Positions 1 to 11,933 of a DNA stretch of 64,000 bases are shown piece after piece. The first letter of the stretch is position 1; every line of letters begins with the position of its first letter. Position numbers and translations under genes: made by a program. Origin of the DNA: Eumeta japonica (taxonomy: Eukaryota; Arthropoda; Insecta; Lepidoptera; Psychidae); the NCBI GenBank assembly GCA_005406025.1, contig BGZK01001624.1:61809-125808 (forward strand). Direction: 5' to 3'. The notes under the pieces are model-generated. The model made no database searches, was not told the DNA's origin, and saw only the letters and a list, made by a program, of their open reading frames with translations.

Positions 1-983
1 TTCATGACACTCTTCAAAACCATATCTTCATCTCACTTATTCCTGCAAAGTGCATTATATAACATATCGCACCGAACAAATCAATCAATATTAGAAATTA
101 AAATAACAGAACAAAACGAAAAATAATTAAACAAAAAATCGGGAGAAATGCTTGGAATATTATTACTTTAAGTGAGAATTCGTGTACATAAATGAATGTT
201 TGAATATACATAAGTTATCGCTAAATCCAACAATGTCTGACAGATCACCACGAAAATTGACATGTATATGTATTTTTTTGATGGAAAAGGTTTTTGCTCT
301 ATCCCCTTTATGTTAATTTCATACTAGATGGCGCTGCAGCGTACCAACTTCTATATGCAAACATTCATTTTTATATATAGATTATAGATATTATTTATAT
401 GTTAAACAGTTACATAAAATAGAAAAATAATGAATTACTGAAAATATTAATAAAATTCAAGTAATTTAAATAGACATGATATAGTCTGGCAGGACGTCTG
501 CCGGGTTCGACTTTTGTATATATATGTGGCTATCTCAGAAATAGCCATAACAATTTGAATATTATTTTTCACGTTGATAAAATATTTCTTTTCAATCTTA
601 TCAATACAAGCGTGTGCCCTAGAAAAATTAGATAAAAGATATTCTAAATGTTTCTTTATTCACCGCCCATTTAGTAGACTTCTGAGATAATTAGATTGTT
701 GTAAAATGTATGTATCTAAATATTTATTATTGAAAAAGAACATAAAAACAATTTTTCCTGTGGGAAGTCATCATTTTCCCACTTGAAAGAAGCCGAGCAA
801 AGCTATCGCTCATGTAGTTTAACGTCATTTAAGGCAAAAAGCTTCGATACAAAAAAAAATATTTTAAGAATTCAAATGCTGTATAAGTATTTTTCATAAA
901 AAGTTTGATAGACATACAATTTTTTTTTTTTTTGGAAGTATCCGCATATTAAATGAAAAAAATCGTAAAACAACACATTCCAG
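1..983 (+). other. intron and flank upstream of the chitin-binding exon
   Basis: AT-rich sequence with no supportable exon. It ends in a polypyrimidine/CAG acceptor at 981-983 feeding the exon at 984, so at least its right part is the last intron of that gene. A stretch at about 480-545 has a somewhat higher GC content and may be an interspersed repeat, but I cannot classify it. Confidence 0.6.
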
Positions 984-1284
984 GTACTTCTATTGCTCAG
1001 GCGGCGACCGCCTGGCGACACTGACCTGCCGCGGCGGTAAGATCTTCGACGGACGCGCCTGCGTAGAGGCCGCGCTGCACACCTGCGGCGCCCCGCCCGC
1101 CGCGCTCACGGAGCACGGCGGGCGCCCGTGCGAGAAGGACGGCTTCTACCTAGTAGAAGGTACAGAATGTCGAAGCTACTACTTCTGCTTGGCCGGCGTT
1201 CGCACCGGCTTGATGTGCGAAATCGACCAAGTCTTCAACGGGCAGGTGTGCGTATCCGAGTCTCAGTACACGTGTCCTGGATGA
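984..1284 (+). CDS. last exon of a chitin-binding (peritrophin-A/CBM14) protein
   Basis: The exon follows a CAG acceptor (981-983). Its first base completes a split codon and the frame runs from TAC at 985 to TGA at 1282-1284, about 99 residues. It holds the tail of one CBM14 domain (YFYC, then a Cys-rich segment) and one full six-cysteine domain: RPCEKDGFYL, then ECRSYYFC, GLMC, a CEID...NGQVC segment, and a last Cys two residues before the stop. Such domains bind chitin in secreted cuticle or peritrophic-matrix proteins; the role here is inferred from the family. The N-terminus and signal peptide lie left of the window. The exon is markedly GC-rich at third positions (for example GCGCCCCGCCCGCCGCG), unlike the AT-rich GOT2 and EMSY exons. 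An 87-codon ORF beginning at 1128 in another frame is a shadow. Confidence 0.9.
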
Positions 1285-1439
1285 GGACCTGTGGCCGAGG
1301 CAACCTCTGGAAGCGGTACAGGTCAAGACAGCCCCTTAGAGGAAAACGTGGAAGGCTGGCATATTGTCCCTTGCATTTTAATTTAATTTAAATAAGAGTA
1401 GTACAGAATTACGAGTGTACCTGATTAATAGACTGCATC

Positions 1440-1445
1440 AATAAA
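1440..1445 (+). terminator. poly(A) signal of the chitin-binding gene
   Basis: AATAAA lies 156 bases after the stop at 1284, followed by a TTTTGCG/TGTGG stretch that can serve as a GU-rich downstream element. Position and context fit a 3' end; cleavage was not observed. Confidence 0.6.
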
Positions 1446-3964
1446 TCTTTTGCGTCTGTGGATAGATGCTTACAGTGCAGTATCATTATTTAAATATAGT
1501 TTAATAGAGCTTATTTACTTAAGCAATTTTTATGAGATATGAATTCTTCTATAATTAAAAAATAGATGTCTTTTGTACCTACTATAACTTAAAAAGTGTA
1601 ATCAATCAAATTGATTAAAAAATAAATTGTTTAAACCTTTTATTTGCATAGAAACTTTTAAAGCATTCTATAGTAAATATTAATATACAATGACTACATA
1701 TCTTACAGCTTTATTTTACAAACATAAAATAAGCTTAATACAATAAAAAAAATAAATTTCGTAATTTATAACATGAATATGAAACATTAACGTGCTTATA
1801 ATTAATAAGTAATTTGATTAAATTATTCAGACTATGACATGAGAATGTTACTAAAAAGAATTAGATAATAAAAAAATGATTATGGTATTTTGTAAACACA
1901 TATGTAAAAAGACATGATGAAAATCAATGCATCGGTTCAATTATTTTTCTTTATAACTTCAGAAATATACAAAAGGTATCATGACTGGTATTATATCAAT
2001 TAAATAATGTCTCTTGTCATTTACTTTTAACATTACATTTGAAAAGAAATTGATTAAAGGTGTGTCATCCTTATGTGTTTTTCATTGCTTCTATTACAAA
2101 TTATTAATAAGTGAATAGAAAAAAAATGTAAAAAATATGCACAAATTTTCAAAAACTAACATTGATAAATTATCAAAGAATTGTGTTAAACTTAGTAATT
2201 AATTTATCAATTTTGGTCCATCGAAATTGCAGTTCAAAATATTTCAATTCCTTCATTATATACTTTATAATGTAACAATCACAATTCAATCGCTTTTAAG
2301 AGAAGACATAGGTGCCGATTCTGAAGTTAACAACAATTCGTCTTTTGAATTCAAACTTTAAACTTAATATGGACATAAAGCAGCCATCAGATAAACAATC
2401 GAATCAGTCAACATGACAACAGGAGAACTAAAATAAACATTATCATATTTTTATATGCATCCATAGCCATCAAAATTTTAAATGTTTAAGACACAGTCCA
2501 TCGTGTATGTCTAAAAAAAAGTGCAGTTCCCCCAACTCTTCTTGCTTAAGAATCTTTGGTATGCGATTTATGATATCTAGGAGTATCTCACTTTTTCTTC
2601 TTTTCAATCTATCTATTAGAGATATTGAAACCAAAAATTTTAATCACAGATGAGATATATTAACAGTTAACATGTTAAAAACAATTGAATTTATTTCTTT
2701 CAGTATCATATGAAACTAAAATATATTTTAAAGTGCTCATTAACAAAAGTTTCTCTGTTTAGTCCATCACATGTGAACTTGCACTCTTTAGGCATTACCA
2801 CTATGGACGGTTGAAAGTGATCTTTTTGACAAAAAAAATAACTTTTTGAAAAAATGTTAAATCTTATTTTGAAACCAGATCGAAGAATTATTGTCATACA
2901 TATCATGTTACGTAGTATAAACATTGGTTACTGATATTTTAAACACTATTTATCATGTACAAAGACATAAGCAATATATTTTCTGTGTATGTGTGAAGCA
3001 ACAAATAGCAGGAAATACCACCAATTATACATTTCAGGCATAATATACTTCAAGTATATATTTGAAATAATTTTTTATGGTCAATTTATTTGCAGATTTC
3101 AGCATGCATATCTCTGCAACACTGATAGTAATAAAGGTACATGCATTTACTGGGTGCACAACGACAATGCCATTCAATTTAAAACTAAAAGAGACAGTTT
3201 GACATTATAGCGACACAGTTTTATCTATTACTTACTAAAAACAAAACAAAATTTCCTAAATTTTTTTGTATGTGTAACTGAATAAATTTAGTTTCTCTGT
3301 AGTATACATCGATGTATGTGTATGTAATTTTGCTATCAAGAAAATATCACTGCATAAGGAAATAGCTATTGTTATATACTAATATGGTTATACTATTTAC
3401 TTTTTCAGTTTGCTGCTAATAGCCGTTTTCCTTTCTCTGATTGCACCTTGAACTTGGAATTACAAATGTATAAAATAGATACTTTCCTTTCCTACTACTG
3501 TTTATACAATCAATAATAACTTTGATAAGCCATTTTATTTATTAATTGTTTTATTCTAAGATATAATTTTAGTAGAGATTGTATCAGTACTCCACAGTAA
3601 AGAATTGCCTCTTTTAGTTTTTAATTCTCCTTGACATAGGCCGGTATTAAGTTTCACCTTCATATGCATTTGCACCCAACAAATACAGGCAAAAGGATTA
3701 ACAAAACTTACAAAATTTCAGATAAATCATATTTTAAATAACATTTCAATACATTAATTAAATAACATCAATTGTATTCAGATTCAAAGCACAAATAATG
3801 CAAGTTTCCAAAAATATTTCCATTTTGCACTTTCTTCCAAAATTTTTATAATTGGCAACTCAAATTTTGCCTACACTCGATATACATCAACTAAAACAAA
3901 AGATACATCAGATACAAAAAGAACCTCAGACTTGTAGACAACACCACCTGTTCCAAACGCTGAA
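1446..3964. other. intergenic, AT-rich, no gene seen
   Basis: 2.5 kb between the chitin-binding gene and the convergent 3' end of WDFY2. No exon with plausible splice sites or recognisable protein was found on either strand. TTTATT-type motifs near 3534-3545 could be minus-strand AATAAA signals for WDFY2, but this is weak. Confidence 0.5.
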
Positions 3965-6900
3965 CTATTGTTCACTGGTACCAGGTTTGGGTGCGGGTGC
4001 AAGAAGCGCGCTGATGTCCCACACTTTGATGACACGGTCCTTGCCAGCGGTGCACATGCGTCCCGTCGCTTCGTCTAAATACAGCGACGCCACCGCATGC
4101 TTCATATCATGGAATGATGCAAGAGATTCACGCCTGTCAAACATTGTACTAATGTAGACAGAAATATTAGCTTTAGATATTTCAATAAGTGTAATTTGAA
4201 TAAAGCAACCCAGTTTATAAAAAAATGTATAGCATGAAAGGCCATGGCAAATATATAGAAAAATTCTAATTTCATATTATAATTCAAAATCTAATAAGAG
4301 CATATCTTTGTCTATGAATTCCGATTGCTGTAGTTTTTACTTTCCATTGTTTAATTCTCATACTTTAATCTCATAATGAATTCCTTTGACTTAGTGCTCA
4401 ATTTCAATTCTGCTTTCACTGTTGGTGCCGATTACGATCTTGTACTAAATAACAATCCCGTTCTGTTCTAGATGTTCCATTTTCTATTCTGATCCTGCTC
4501 TCGATGTCAATTCTTTGCCCGCTCTTGGTTCATTATATCAATTATAATCATCATTTATCCATATATTTATAGGCTTTAGACTATAAAAATAATCTAACGT
4601 TAATAATAATTAACATAAAACGAATACAACCTCCATACAAATTTTCACGCAATTCACCTCTTTAGGGATTAAACATCCAAAAACATTGAAACACGTATTT
4701 CTTTATTTGTAAAATGACTCTTGAATACAAATTTTATGATCCTACCTTAAAGGTAAGCCTCATTTTACCCTCTTCAATAGCAGAATTTTCAGAAAATCTG
4801 AAATACCCATTTGAAAGAAGAAATCTAATTCTCATTTCCATGAATTACAACAAAAAATCAATTATACTTCCATACAAACTTTCACCCACCTTTGGTCCTT
4901 AGCGATAAGATTTTCAAAAACTTCAATTACCTACATTACCAATAAGATTACGGGTACAAGATTTCAGAGAATTAAAATTTCAATTTGCTGGGTTTGATCT
5001 CTGCATTAACCATTATTATGTCAGTCAATAAATTTCTCCCTTTACATACATACATTAATTATGATTCAAAACTATATTTTTCTGATCTATTGTTGAAAAG
5101 CCTTGCCGGCAATCTTTTATCAGATATAAACATTTTGTTCTGTACAGAAGTAGTGGAAATCAGTAATTCCGTAATTATAAATGATTTTAGATGATAGAAC
5201 AGTCAAAAGCATAATCCTTAATTTCTGTAATGAGAATAATACAGCATTTGAATTAAGTAAAAATCACATTTAATGGCAGGTGGGAGAACTGCAAATAAAT
5301 ATAAGCCTTCTACCGAATGTAACGTTTAAATGACAGTTATGACAAGAAAATAATGCAACCCTGTTAAGAACATCGTCAGCACGTTTTCAAGAACATTTTT
5401 GGAAACTGATGATGCAATGTACAAAGTAAAAATTCGTGGCGTTATTATAAAAATATCTATCCAAAGGCATATCAGGTCAGAGAAGGACAGCTGCCCCCTT
5501 CCCTCATCAGGTATGACCGATACTTGAGTATGGATATGAACTACATTGTGTAGTGTTTTGTGTGCAAGCAGGTGCGAGGGATTTGGATTAAGTTTCTGAT
5601 TTGTACCTTTGCCCTCCCCTTGAACCAAAAGCTGGGTATGCCCTTGTGTCTGACAATAATTAACTATAAGCATATAATACTTCAACAGAACAAAATGTGG
5701 AAAATACTAAACCAAATCAAGAGCTACATTTGCAACGACCAACGACAGTAATGAAAAGTAATTACGGAACATTGGTGAAGTGAAAGCAATACATGAAACC
5801 TTTTTTGACCTCAACTCTTTAAAGCAAATGATAGTATGGTTATGAAATTCAATAGAAACTGACAGATAGTCATATGAACATAGGGAATTCTTTTGAAGGA
5901 GTGAATATTTTCTTTAATTAATACATCATACATAGTGAAATGATTATTATGATTCAATTTAATATGAAAATCGTACTAACGGTTCGTGGCGCAGCGTTTC
6001 GTAGCAGGCGGTACAAACACGCTGTGGAAACTCGAATCCCATGATAGGCAAAGGTAGCCGGTGTGGAGAGCATGTGGCGCATACGGCCGCCCCACACCAT
6101 CGGCAGTGATGTTGGCGTAGACCTGAATCAAGAACTGATCTTCATAAACCTATTCAATACTGTGTCAATTATCTATTTCACAACAAAAAAATAAAACAAT
6201 AGAACAAACAAAAACAAAATAGAAAATTAAAAAATTAAAATTATTATAAAAATTTCCAACTCTCCTAAGGAAAATATAATAATAATGTAAAGCATGATTT
6301 ACTTATGATAACATTATTTTATCAATATTTGCCAAAATTCAATGTAACAATTCATTAACTTTATATAGGTTTCAAAAAATGTAACCAGATGGGATTAGTA
6401 GTATTTATATTATAACATAATTATAGTATAGTATTACTTATAGTATATATTTTTTGTAAACAGTTCCATGTATATTAATTAGGCACTGAATTTTTAATTT
6501 TATTATCATTTTTGATTTTGAAATTGTCAAATAAGTACATATTTGATAATTTCAATTAAGATGCGATTGGGAAAGTTTCTACTTCAAGAGATATGATATT
6601 CTCTATAAATACAATAACATTAATAATGACATTCAAAATGTAGTTTACTTGAGAATGATTCAGTATTTTGAAAATGAAAACACCAGTTTAAAACAACTGG
6701 CCAAGAACATGTCAAACCATGCTCATTATAGGGTTCCGAAACCATTATTACAAAGGTTTGTGTGAAACCTTAAAGAACTCGAAATATGTGCCACTCGTTG
6801 ATGTTTGCTGTAAAAAAAATATTTCAGCTTCTGTTACATGTATGGAGTACCTTTATTTTTAATATTTAACTACCCAAATTAAATAGCGGCTCATACAAGA

Positions 6901-9900
6901 CACCTAAACTATAAATTTCATGTGTATATATCTTGCAGTTTTTGAATAAAATGCCTGTGACATACAGATGGACATGACGATACTACAAGGATTCCTTTCT
7001 TGCAATTTTGGCTCGGAACCCTAAAAAGGTACTTTATACAATTATATAATTATTCCACTTAAAAAAAAAACTATAAAAAATTAATATTCACATTTGAATA
7101 GGCATACATTGATAAGTATAATATCTTCTCTAGTACAGTGTGATAAACTAACCAACAAACAGTTTTACATTTACTACAATATTAGCTTTCACCTACAGAT
7201 CTGCCCACATAGTCATCTACATTGACATAAATTTAATCAACATCATGATGATCACGGTGTCAAGTGTGTCCATCAAGATTTTGATCAAAATCCTGTTGTC
7301 GATCAATTCTTCAAGATGTAATAATATAAGAGAAAGAGATAAACAGACAGACAGATAAATAATATCCTACATTTTATGCGAAAATGACTTTCTCAGTATA
7401 TTAATTTTTTTCATATTTTACTATGTCATTACCAAGTTAGAAAAGAAATGAATACAAAGAAACTGTTAAAAATATAGAAAAACTTATATTTTATGCAATG
7501 GTCGGTGATCTACCAGTATACCAAAATAAATTAAAATTGTTTTTATCATCACTGAATCATAAAAAAGGAACTATGATAAAAAAGTACCAAAAATATAAAT
7601 CGCAAGTTATGTCCCTTCCCGGAGTTCAAGCTATCGCCATACCAAATCCCATTAAAATTGGTTCAGTAATTTAGCCATAAAAACATAACAGACAGGCTAA
7701 ATTACTTCAACATTTACAATATTAGTATGAATGGTTGTACTCATATAACTTACACAACTGTCCACTGTGGGACACGGCTCTTCTTTAAAAATATGATATT
7801 CAAAAATAAGATACATACAGAAAATTTTTGAATGAACATAAATAGACCTTACTTACCAAGCTGTTTCTTCTCCATCATAGCTCTGACATTCCATATAAAA
7901 GGGGCTCTGCATAGCTGACACAAATCGGACTCTTTCCAGGCCGGGGTCTCCTTTCTGCGCACTCCCATTTCCCAGACACCAAGTGCACCGTCTTCTCCAG
8001 CAGACACCAAACGTTCACAACTACCCACATACCATAGGCCAGTTACTTTGTTACTGTAAGCATAAATATAATACATTTCTCTCCTAACATACATAAAAAA
8101 AATGCATAAACGTACCATAGATTATATTAAATAAAAATAAAACATATTGTGTCAAATTATCCTATATAATAGAAACTAACCTATGTCCTTGTAACTCGTA
8201 TGCAGTTCCTTTCTGTCCGCCGATATCCCATACAATAATAGTTTGGTCAAAGGAACCACTGAACAGTAATTGTGGTAATGGAGCCCAATTTAATACGCGA
8301 ACAGAACTGCAAAATTTAAAGTACAATATAGATTTCTTGTTGTTAGATAAAAATAGTTTAATCTAATATCTGTGCTTACCCGTGTGACCTTTCAATGTTG
8401 TGACCAGAGATGCACTATTGTTGTCTAATTTTAGCATTGTAATTTGCCCACTATAATCTCCTATAAATGCATATTTTGACTGAGAGTCAAACCTGAACAA
8501 TTTAGTTAAGGACATCATAATAGAGTTTTAATAAATTTCATGATGAAAATTTCCACAAAACAAGACAGATGGAATTCGCACCATTGAAATGATACTAATA
8601 GAAATATAAAAATTTAACATATTCATAGTAGATCTAGCATATGATATGGTTTATTGTGCTGCAATTACGACAACTGAACAATTTAGAATGACAAAGATAA
8701 AAAAGTTTAATATCTAAATATACATAAAGGACACAAACAAAAACCTATACTTCAAACTGTTTCAAATTATCAATAAAATATCATAACAATCATGACCAAA
8801 AAACATAAGCTCTCATATACAAAAAGTTTTATTAAAGGTTAGACAGACATTACAATACTCAAGAATTTAAAAAATCATTTCATGAAATAATATTAAAAAA
8901 ATTAAAATTGAAAACCAATAGTAAAATGCAGTAAAATTTTGGTGTAATTAAATAAAAAAATTGTGCAAAGAAAACATTAGAGCTAGACACATAATGCATG
9001 ATTTACCAAATGTTCACTTAATGACGATATGGATGACTTAAATACTAAAAAAAAATCAGTTGAACAATTTGTTTATCTTTTTTGTGAATGTACATAAAGG
9101 AAAATAATACTATTAAACTAAAAATTGCTCATCAAAACAGAAATGTGAAAGAAATATTAAGGCATTATTATGACACATTTTGTATAATACTAAATTTACT
9201 ATAAAAGTAATACTCCTATAACTCAATTAAAATACAATTCCAGCTAAAAGAATTATAAACATACATGAATGTCCTTTCTAAATACTTTTAAAACTGTTTA
9301 ATATTGTTTTACTATGTTGTATTTTGAATTCATTATTTTACTGTTGTTTTCATAAAACATGTATTGAAGCATATGAAAATTACAACCTTGAAACAAAGTG
9401 TTGGTTAATTTGTGATTTTTTGTTCTAAGCTGATAAGCAATTATAATTTTACTAAATAACACAGGTTTAGGAAGCTCCCTAAATTAAAATTGTAAAGGAT
9501 ACTGTAATGCAGTACACCAAGCATCAAAAGAGTATCCACCAATTCTCCGCCCAGTCTCACTACAATGATATGCAAACAGCTTATCTCGACTAACAGATAA
9601 AACCCATTCACAACTAAGTGAGAAAATTACAGCTGTAATCCTGGCAGTATGTGCTAAATATTCTCGTTTCTGTAATAAAAAATATAAAATAAAACAAAGA
9701 TTTATGAAGCACATGACATAAACCAATAAGAAAACTATAAGTGACAAATATTACTGAGTTTATTCTGTTGCAATCAGAAGCTAGAGTAAATTCAGATATG
9801 GTGCCATTGTCTTGACCAATGAATAACTGCCTAGTTTCTGGTGTATAAAACATAGAAGTACAACCCGATGGCATATATTGACAAATACTAGGCCAATACT

Positions 9901-10203
9901 GTCCTGAATCTCGTTTCAACCATACTCTGACCGTCCTGAAAAATCCGTTATAAGCATGAATGTAATTGAAATGTGCGTACATTTTTTTAAAAGCGGGTAT
10001 TTCAATAGTTTCGCAGCATAACAAAAAATGCATTGCACTTACTTATCATCGCACACACTGATTACACCGTCTTCACCTGGTATGACTACAGCGGCATTGA
10101 CATCATCAGTACAACCTTCCAACTTACTCAGTAAAGCGGGCTTTTTTGTCGTACTAAACCTATCATTCGGTGTTCTAGGGGCAGGTTTAATTTCAGCAGC
10201 CAT
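3965..10203 (-). CDS. WDFY2: WD repeat and FYVE domain protein (WDFY1/2 orthologue)
   Basis: Eight exons, minus strand: 10203-10043, 9935-9755, 9669-9503, 8492-8380, 8306-8181, 8053-7857, 6122-5981, 4133-3965. The start is MAAEIKP, as in vertebrate WDFY2; total about 418 residues. WD repeats run from exon 1 (GVISVCDD, then [16 protein letters not shown]) to exon 6. The FYVE finger begins at SDLCQLC in exon 6 and continues in exon 7 with [13 protein letters not shown] and RVCTACYE, giving the R-x-H-H-C-R phosphoinositide-binding motif and paired zinc cysteines. A last WD repeat ([10 protein letters not shown]) ends exon 8. Family knowledge: WDFY proteins bind PI3P on early endosomes and scaffold signalling. 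All junctions keep phase except exon 4/5 (8380|8306), where one base is missing for the conserved GHT...SVRVLNW reading. The gene starts 1.73 kb from the divergent GOT2. Confidence 0.95.
6699..7027. repeat. interspersed repeat ending in inverted AGGGTTCC / GGAACCCT
   Basis: Inside WDFY2 intron 6. The left side has TAGGGTTCCG at about 6729 and the right side GCTCGGAACCCTA at about 7012-7024, an inverted pair some 290 bases apart. The internal text (GACATGAC, the AGGGTTCC ends) resembles a repeat I know as common in moth genomes. The class (MITE or other) was not determined. Confidence 0.55.
7614..7735 (+). repeat. 3' tail of a non-LTR retroelement or SINE (fragment)
   Basis: Contains the run CCCGGAGTTCAAGC...AAATTGGTTCAG...CATAACAGACAGG...AATATTAGTATGAATGG. 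This style of ending (query about ambient sequence, then AATATTAGTATG) is typical of RTE-type or SINE tails in insects. No coding part is visible. It lies in WDFY2 intron 6. Confidence 0.5.
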
Positions 10204-11933
10204 AATTACTATATCAAAATGACAAATTAAATGTTTTTAACCAACCGAACACTTCTACGTGAAACAATAAACGTCATTGGCACAGAACAATGTCATTGGT
10301 CATAATAAATTTGATATAAGTGTTGCCAATTATTATATAGGATTTTAAAAAATATATATATCAAAAGTTCTATAATTATGTCATTCGATTTTCAAGAGTC
10401 TTAATATTATTTTTTGATATACCAATACTAACATTCCAGTTAGGAATCAATAAAAAAGGTTTTTTCCAGAAACAGAAATAGTATTAAATAAAATCTATCA
10501 GGTACTATGTAAATAACAAACAAGAGAGGCTTAACTTCGTATACCTAGTTAGTTAAGCACTTTTTTTCGTTATTAAGAATGAAGTTTTTGTGAAAATATA
10601 TCAAAATTAGTACCAGTTTTACATAAAAGATGGCAGAGGAAAAGAGCTGTTGGCGAAAGTAAACACTGATTGTTAGAAACGTACGATTAAGGTTTTTGTT
10701 AATTTATTGTTCTACGCTTAGATTCGTCTACATTTGGAACAAAGTTGGAACTTATATAGTTGGAGTCGTAAAATTAAAATTACGTCACTCAACATTTGAC
10801 CTTTCCATGACATTGACATCTGATTTTAGTAACGACATTGGAACAAGTGTTGCAATTTACTTCTATTTTCCTACAAATTTGAATTTTGCTAGAATAAAAA
10901 TATTAATATAAGTACAACTATAAAGTACTGTATATACAACGTATTAAATTTCGCCGCTTTGAATTGACTGAGAATAATATACTGCGCAAGTGTTACGCTC
11001 TACGACCCCTTCTTCTTCTCCGCCATGTTCCTATTTTAAGCCATTGCAACGCTTTCGTGACGAACTTCACGGCTGCAAAGTTTCGTGAATTGTACTTTAC
11101 TACATTAAAGCCATACGGCATTAAAAATTGTGTTATATATGGAAAATTATAATTAAATATTATTTTGACGGTATTTACAGCTATGCTTGTTTACAATTTA
11201 AATAAATATACTTTCAAATCATTGAATTAGGTAATTTTAAATTAAATTTCAATTTATTCCTTTAGAAAGAATATTTCGCATGTTCGAATTTTTTATATAA
11301 GTGCAATAATAGCAATGGAAATTGCACATTCAAAAATGCGTAGTAATCAATTTTAAACGAATAAAACTAAACTTTATTGTTGAATAATCTCTTTATTAAT
11401 TAACATACAAATACTCTCTCCATTTAATATTATGTATTGATAAAAATACACTGATGCTACTTAATATTATAATTGATGCTAATCGAAAAAACTGTTCTTC
11501 ATGTTGGACGTAATTTTATGCTATACAATGATGATAACTGTCATCTAATTTTTCCTAGCTTTAAGTGCTGTATAAGTAAAAAACTGAAATGTCTTTTTAA
11601 AATGTTCCCGTCTTTTATTTTACATTTTATAAATATATGCCATTATATTATAGATGGCATTCTACTCTTACTTACGTTAAAAGTGTAATATGGAAAATCA
11701 ACAACAAATTTCTTGTCGTTTTATGAAAAAATCAAATGCACATATGTACCTATATCACAAAAACACAAAATAGCGGATAAAATTAAGGAAAACAGCTATT
11801 TATATAGTAACATTGTAGACGTCAAGCTGCTATGACGTGTTCTGATAAGTACTACCTCGCACATGCTTAAATTAGACGTCGACTGTAAGCAGCACCATTT
11901 AGTGATTGCAGTGCCATATCGATAGTGTCGAAC
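10204..11933. promoter_or_regulatory. divergent intergenic region, WDFY2 / GOT2
   Basis: 1.73 kb between two divergent start codons, so it must hold the promoters of both genes or a shared one. It is AT-rich apart from a GC-richer patch at about 10978-11130, containing CGACCCCTTCTTCTTCTCC and CGCTTTCGTGACGAAC. The patch could be a repeat remnant or regulatory DNA. No TATA box can be assigned with confidence. Confidence 0.45.

Noticed and set aside
5620..5665. Segment similar in inverse orientation to 48055-48100 (both with GGCATACCCAGCT)
   Set aside because: Only about 30 bases agree; too little to define a repeat family from this window.
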